Origin: Allium sativum
Taxonomy: Eukaryota > Streptophyta > Magnoliopsida > Asparagales > Amaryllidaceae
Direction: 5' to 3'
Assembly: GCA_030737875.1 (NCBI GenBank)
Contig: CM060910.1
Location: 251,752,427-251,816,426 of the forward strand
DNA length: 64,000 bases
Of the stretch, positions 59,266 through 64,000 are shown one piece after another (the stretch's first letter is position 1; every line of letters starts with the position of its first letter). A model generated the notes under the pieces. The model was not told the DNA's origin and ran no database searches. It worked only from the letters and a program-made list of their open reading frames with translations. The position numbers and the translations under genes are program-made.

Positions 59266-60774
59266 ATGATTTGTGTGGATTTGAGGATTTCTATCTTAAG
59301 CGTAGAATTCACGTGTAATGCTTATGTTCTCGGATTTATGGGATACGGTTTGATTCTAGGCATGGATTGGTTGTCCAATAATAGAGCCATTCTAGATTGT
59401 GAACGAAGGGTAGTTAGACTCGTGACTCGTCTTGGTAATACCCTTGAAATTTCTTGTAACCCTATGGGTCCTGTCATGTTATGTTATCTAGAATCTCTTG
59501 ACTCGCCTATCGATGATTTACAATTAGTAAAGTTAGTCCGAGAATATCCCGATGTCTTTGATGCGGTTAAGGGGTTACCCCCTAAACGCGAAATAGATTT
59601 CCGTATATATCTTGTTGATAATGCTAAGCCAGTTGCATTGCCCGTTAGATACATGGCCCCGCGAGAGAGAAAAGAGCTTAGTAAGCAAGTTAAGGAGTTG
59701 CTTGAGAAAAATTTCATTAGGCGAAGCATTTCTGAATGGGGTGCTCCAGTGGTATTCGCTACTAAGGTGGTTGGTTCGCTTCGTCTATGCGTAGATTATC
59801 GTGATTTAAACAAGCTGATTAAGAAGAATAGGCACCCACTACTGAGAATCGACGACTTGTTCGACCAGCTTGTAGGAGCGTCTGTTTTCTCTCAACTCGA
59901 TCTAGCTACAGGATTCCATCAGCTTAGAGTGGCTGAGGATATCATTGACAAGACTGCGTTTAGGACTCCGGATGGATTCTTCGAATGGCTCGTCATGCCG
60001 TTTGGTTTGACGAATGCAACCGCTTACTTCGTTGACTTGATGAGTAGGGTGTTTAGGTTGTTCCTTAACAAGTTTGCGATGGTCTTCATGGACGATATTT
60101 TGGTCTTCTCAAAGGATGAGGAAGAACATGCTAGACATCTCAAAGAAGTCATGGATACGCTTAGAGCACACGAGTTAATGGCTAAGTTCTCCAAGTGTCA
60201 TTTCTGGAGAAAAGAAGTTCGGTTTCTTGGACATGTAGTTTTTAAGCAAGGTATAGCTGTGGACTCCGCAAAGGTAGCTGCAGTGCAAGACTCGAAAGTT
60301 CCTAAGAACGCAACGGAAGTGCGAAGCTTTCTCGGTTTAGCGGGCTACTATAGGAAGTTCATTAAGGACTTCGCTAAGATTTCAGTCCCTCTTACTAGGT
60401 TAACGAAGAAGAACCTAGCTTTTGCATGGGACATAGAGTGTGACGTTGCTTTTCAAAGGCTTAAGAGAGCCCTTACCACAGCTCTAGTTTTGGCATTACC
60501 CGACGGAGGTAAGATGTTTACGGTGTACACAGATGCGTGCGGCACGGGATTAGGCGTTGTCCTAATGCAAGAAGGTAAAGTGATATGCTACGAGGGTAGA
60601 CAACTTAAAATTCATGAGAAAAACTATCCCACCCATGACTTGGAATTGGTCGCGATTGTTTTTGCACTTAAGTCTTGGCGCCACTATCTTCTAGGTGAGA
60701 ATTTTGAGTTGTATACCAATCACAAATCGCTTAAGTACCTCTTTTCGCAAAAAGACTTGAATCTAAGGCAATAG
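59209..60774 (+). pseudogene. pol: reverse transcriptase and N-terminal RNase H of I
   Basis: Open from about 59209 to a TAG at 60772 (502 codons from the ATG at 59266). Residues count from that ATG. The protease end GMDWL is near residue 35. The RT spans about 105-345 with LDLATGFHQ (Asp212), MPFGLTNA and FMDDILVFS (Asp276-Asp277, with Phe-Met where most relatives have other hydrophobic residues), so all three polymerase aspartates are present. RNase H starts [10 protein letters not shown] (Asp423) and DLELVA (Glu460). At TNHKSLKYL the usual catalytic Asp is Asn485. The TAG then cuts RNase H, and the same frame continues at 60775. Confidence 0.92.
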
Positions 60775-62424
60775 AGGTGGATGGAATTCTTGGAATCGTA
60801 TGACTTCGATATAGCTTATACCCCTGGCAAGGGTAACGTGGTGGCGGATGCGCTAAGTAGGAAAAGGTTAACTTTGAGTCCTTTGTTTGTTGAAAGGAAA
60901 AGTCTAGAGTTTATAGCAACCTTTGATTTCACACCTGCTATTGAGTCGTTGGCTAGCACGTTAGCATCTCTCGAGTTAAGGCCTACGCTTCTAGACCAAG
61001 TAGGGACTTCACAGAAGGAAGGCCCACAGATAGCCGAGATCATGGACAAGTTTATTAGAGGTGAGATGTCAGGTCACCTCAGTAGGTATGCCATATATGA
61101 CAAGGGATGGCTAAGGCGTGATGGTAGACTATGTGTCCCACAAGTGGGAGACTTAGTAAGGAGAGTTCTCGAAGAGGCGCATCACTCGAAGATGACTATA
61201 CATCCCAGAGGGGATAAAATGTACAAGGATATGAAGCACATTTTCTTTTGGAATGGGATGAAAAAGGACGTGGCGGAATTCGTTTCTAAGTGCATGGTGT
61301 GCCAACAAGTAAAGGCCGAGTCGAAAAAGCCCGGTGGGTTATTGCATCCTTTAGAGGTTCCGCTGTGGAAATGGGAGAGTGTCTCGATGGATTTCGTGGA
61401 TGGATTGCCTAGGTCAAGGAAGGGCAATACTAGCATATGGGTTATAGTAGATAGACTCATGAAGAGCACTCACTTCATTCCTGTGAAGAGCAAGAGGACC
61501 GCATCATGGCTAGCATCTTTATACCTTCGAGAGATAGTATGGTTGCACGGAGTTCCTTCTAGTATAGTTAGCGAACGTGACCCGATTTTCACTAGCGAAT
61601 TTTGGAATAGTTTTCAAGAAGCAATGGGTACACGACTAAGTTTAAGCACGACCTATCACCCACAGACGGATGGACAAACCGAAAGGGTAAATATGGTACT
61701 AGAGGATCTTTTGAGACTATGCATTCTTAACTTCGGTGGTACTTGGGAAGATCACCTACCTCTCGTTGAGTTCGCATACAATAATAGTTACCTAGGTATC
61801 ATAGGGATGGCACCATTCGAAGCTTTATACGGAAGACCGTGCAAGTCACCAACTTGCTGGTGGGAGTCGACAGACAAGCTCATACTTGGACCCGACATGA
61901 TATGGGACACTTCCGAGAAGGTTGAGTTGATACAAAGACGGATGAAAACGGCCCAAGATAGACAGAAATCCTACGCAGACAAGAGAAGGACAGACCTAAA
62001 GTTCGAAGTCGGAGATATGGTCTTTATAAAAGTTTCCCCTTTACGCAATGTGGTTCGCTTTGGAGCGGTTGGAAAGTTAGCACCGAGGTTCGTAGGACCG
62101 TTCCTTATCATCGAGAGGATTGGACAGATGGCCTATAAGGTAGAGTTACATGAGAGGTTGGTACATAATGTCTTTCACATTTCCCATCTCCTAAAGTGCT
62201 TACATGAGTCTGCCAAAGTGGTTGAGCCAAGCATCCTTGAAGATGTAGAAGTGGAGAAGGAAGCAACATTGAGGCGAATTCCGATTTGTATCTTAGGAAC
62301 GGAGATCAAGAAGCTAAGGAATCGAGAAGTCAAGCTAGTTAAAGTACAGTGGAGTGAAGCCCAAGAAGACGCAACTTGGGAAACCGAAGAGAAGATACGC
62401 TCGCTATACCCATTTCTTTTTTAG
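60775..62424 (+). pseudogene. pol: RNase H end, integrase and chromodomain of I
   Basis: Same frame as the RT segment after one TAG; 547 codons from the ATG at 60781. It begins with the RNase H end (VADALSRK, Asp23). Integrase follows: an HHCC zinc finger with His134/135, His141, Cys171 and Cys174; the catalytic core with Asp204 (SMDFVDGLP); then VSERDP, where the expected second Asp is Glu265; and Glu301 in DGQTERVN (35 residues between, as in DDX35E). A GPF motif is at 439-441. The C-terminal chromodomain (about 499-547, ending WETEEKIRSLYPFLF) would target integration to heterochromatin marks. With the stop, the RNase H change and the integrase change, this copy should be inactive. Confidence 0.93.
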
Positions 62425-62977
62425 GGTACTTTCTCGATCTCTTTTTCCTACAAATTTGCATATCTTCGTATCATATATATGCTTTTGCTATCCATGTTTG
62501 TCTTGTTATCTTCTCGATCCTATCTTGAGAACCTTAGGTAGAACCCTTTTGGATGTAAACATGTGATTGAAACATGTTATGTTCAATGATTGCAAGTGGT
62601 TGCTCGTGGTTGCATATCGGCTCAGTCACATATTTCATATTGCATATGCATGGGTGCTTATACTTGTATATGGATGGAAACTTGATATGCTATCATTTGG
62701 ACGTTGCATATGAATGAATGTTTGTGTACTCATGTAAAGATTATAAAGTATGCTAGGAATTTGCATACATATTGGACTCATTACACTAACATATTTTGCA
62801 TTAAGGAGGTCTACTGAATCAGTAACCACCTGATCTTTTGCTTAGATAAGTACATATACACAAATTCTGGCATAAGTTCATACAGCATTAGAAATCTTTT
62901 AAGGACAATGGTTGCTTGTGGATGATGGTTGAGTAGATGGATGATTGGATGATAGGATGAATTCTTCTTAACTTGAA
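62425..62977 (+). other. 3' non-coding region of I
   Basis: About 550 bp between the end of pol and the pre-PPT stem, without coding signal. It matches the corresponding part of J (43860-44376): TGTTATCTTCTCGATCC, GGATGTAAACATGTGATTG, AAGGACAATGGTTGCTTGTG. Confidence 0.75.
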
Positions 62978-63012
62978 GATTTCGGCGACGAAATCGTTTA
63001 AGGAGGGGAGAA
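62978..63012 (+). other. Pre-PPT stem and polypurine tract of I
   Basis: GATTTCG/CGAAATC (62978-62995, loop GCGA) followed by AAGGAGGGGAGAA (63000-63012), ending at the 3' LTR. Confidence 0.9.
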
Positions 63013-64000
63013 TGTAACAACCTGTATTTTTAATAACTTGTTAAAACCATAAATCAAGGCAGAATTAATTTTTAAAACAAGAATCAAGGGAAACGGGTTG
63101 CGCCATTGCGTTCGCCTCGAAATTCTACTTGAAAACGAGTACGAGTTTTCGAGAAACAGAGTCCGTATGAGGGAGATATGACCATCCGAAGTTTCAAGGA
63201 TTTTCAGAACAGAAAGACAGCTTGAATTTGAATTCAAAATTCAAATTCAAACCCCAATGCGAGCTGGGCGGGAATTTTCCCGCCCAGGACCAGGTCGACC
63301 TGGGGGTCGACACTATGGTCGACCTCCCAGGGACCAGGTCGACCCTATGGTCGACCTGGGGGTCGACTTGGTACTGAAGCCTAGTTTTGAGCCTGGGTTC
63401 ACTCTGATGTATATGGTCTCGTTTTCTGTCTAGATTCGTTGGTCTAATCCTATATAAACAGCCTCCTAGGCTCATTCTCTTTACACCATTCTTCTCTAAC
63501 CTTATGCTACACAAATTCCTGATGGACATGGCTTCTTTTAAATTAAATTAAAATAAAATAAAAACACGAAGACCATTTCTTGAAGACTACGGTTAGGAAT
63601 TGCATATTGGGGATTTGCTTCTACAATCAAATCAAGATTCAACGATTCAGCAATTGGACGACTAGTTTCTAGATCTCAATTTCTTAATCCACGATCTGTA
63701 AGTTCTAGTTACTTTGAGATTTAAACTTGTTAATTGTAATTTGGGCATGAGATAAAGTGAAATTGGACTTAAGTATGATAATCGATTCACATCTATTCTA
63801 GTTTCCATCTTGGATCTTGACATTTGGGAATATTGCTATGAAATCAGTTTGGACCTATTCATGTTGTAAATGAAATTCTTTCATGTCCATAACATTATCA
63901 TGCCTGTGCTGTTGAATCAGTCTATTATTTACAAGTTTGGGACTATCACCTTATGCCATGACTATCACCTTATTGTGCTAGATTTGAGATCCTATTATTT
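63013..64000 (+). mobile_element. Element I 3' LTR (first 988 bp)
   Basis: TGTAACAACCTG, collinear with 55139-56113. It includes the GTCGAC cluster (about 63288-63370), the TATA box (about 63451) and the donor GTAAGT (63698). By eye there are about 19 differences in the first 275 bp and fewer later. The hairpins and end lie beyond the window. Confidence 0.92.

Larger units (their letters stand above)
55139..64000 (+). mobile_element. Element I: Tekay-like Ty3/gypsy chromovirus, defective, 3' end beyond window
   Basis: The element has a 2786-bp 5' LTR, a primer-binding site, gag-pol with domain order gag, zinc knuckles, protease, RT, RNase H, integrase, chromodomain, then a polypurine tract and the start of the 3' LTR (63013). 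Integrase followed by a chromodomain at the C-terminus defines the chromoviruses. The LTR-edge sequences and pol order suggest the Tekay/Del clade, which I infer from memory of family features. Stops and frameshifts in gag and pol, and LTRs that differ by several percent over the first 275 bp, show it is an older insertion than B or J. Confidence 0.93.

Overview
The window is plant nuclear heterochromatin, probably pericentromeric or another repeat-rich part of a flowering-plant chromosome. It is AT-rich, and I find no host gene, tRNA or rRNA. About 98% of it is explained by nested Ty3/gypsy-type LTR retrotransposons. The evidence is TG...CA LTR ends, 5-bp target-site duplications, primer-binding sites matching initiator tRNA-Met, polypurine tracts, and one element with recognisable gag, protease, reverse transcriptase, RNase H, integrase and chromodomain of a Tekay-like chromovirus. 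The sequence alone does not let me name the species. Left third (1-28988). Element A (+) enters the window in its 5' LTR (1-172), has a non-coding internal region (173-1353) and a very long 3' LTR (1354-19447). That LTR is split by element B (-; 5706-17382, target duplication ATTTT). B has two almost identical 5112-bp LTRs around a 1453-bp internal region with no coding capacity, so it is a young, non-autonomous, LARD-like element. To the right lies an older LTR of the same superfamily (F; 19448-21591 and 27262-28988). It is split by solo LTR E (+; 21592-27256, duplication CCAAC), which is itself split by solo LTR C (-; 22200-26966, duplication TTCTC). Middle (28989-49568). A short stretch with a CATA/TA microsatellite is followed by relic LTR K (-). 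Element G (-; 3' LTR 31303-34354) is inserted into K, and G's internal region is interrupted by element J (+; 37812-49036, duplication CATAC). J is complete in its ends but has lost most of gag-pol. Right third (49569-64000). G's 5' LTR is split by solo LTR H (-; 50533-53490, duplication AGATA) and again by element I (+; 55139 to beyond the window). I carries the only recognisable coding region (58176-62424). It is broken by stop codons and frameshifts and has lost at least two catalytic residues. How the parts work together: these are parasites in layers. Relative ages follow from nesting: F and K are oldest, then A, E and G, then B, C, H, I and J. A, B, G and J show no complete coding region and would have needed proteins supplied in trans by I-like relatives. 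The most interesting signal lies inside the LTRs. Downstream of the TATA boxes, families H, I and J share a tandem pair of two-tier hairpins whose stems differ in sequence but keep pairing, followed by arrays of GGTTAAGT/ACTTAACC inverted motifs. All of this is bracketed by a plausible splice donor and a polypyrimidine-AG acceptor, which suggests a long, structured and possibly spliced RNA leader.
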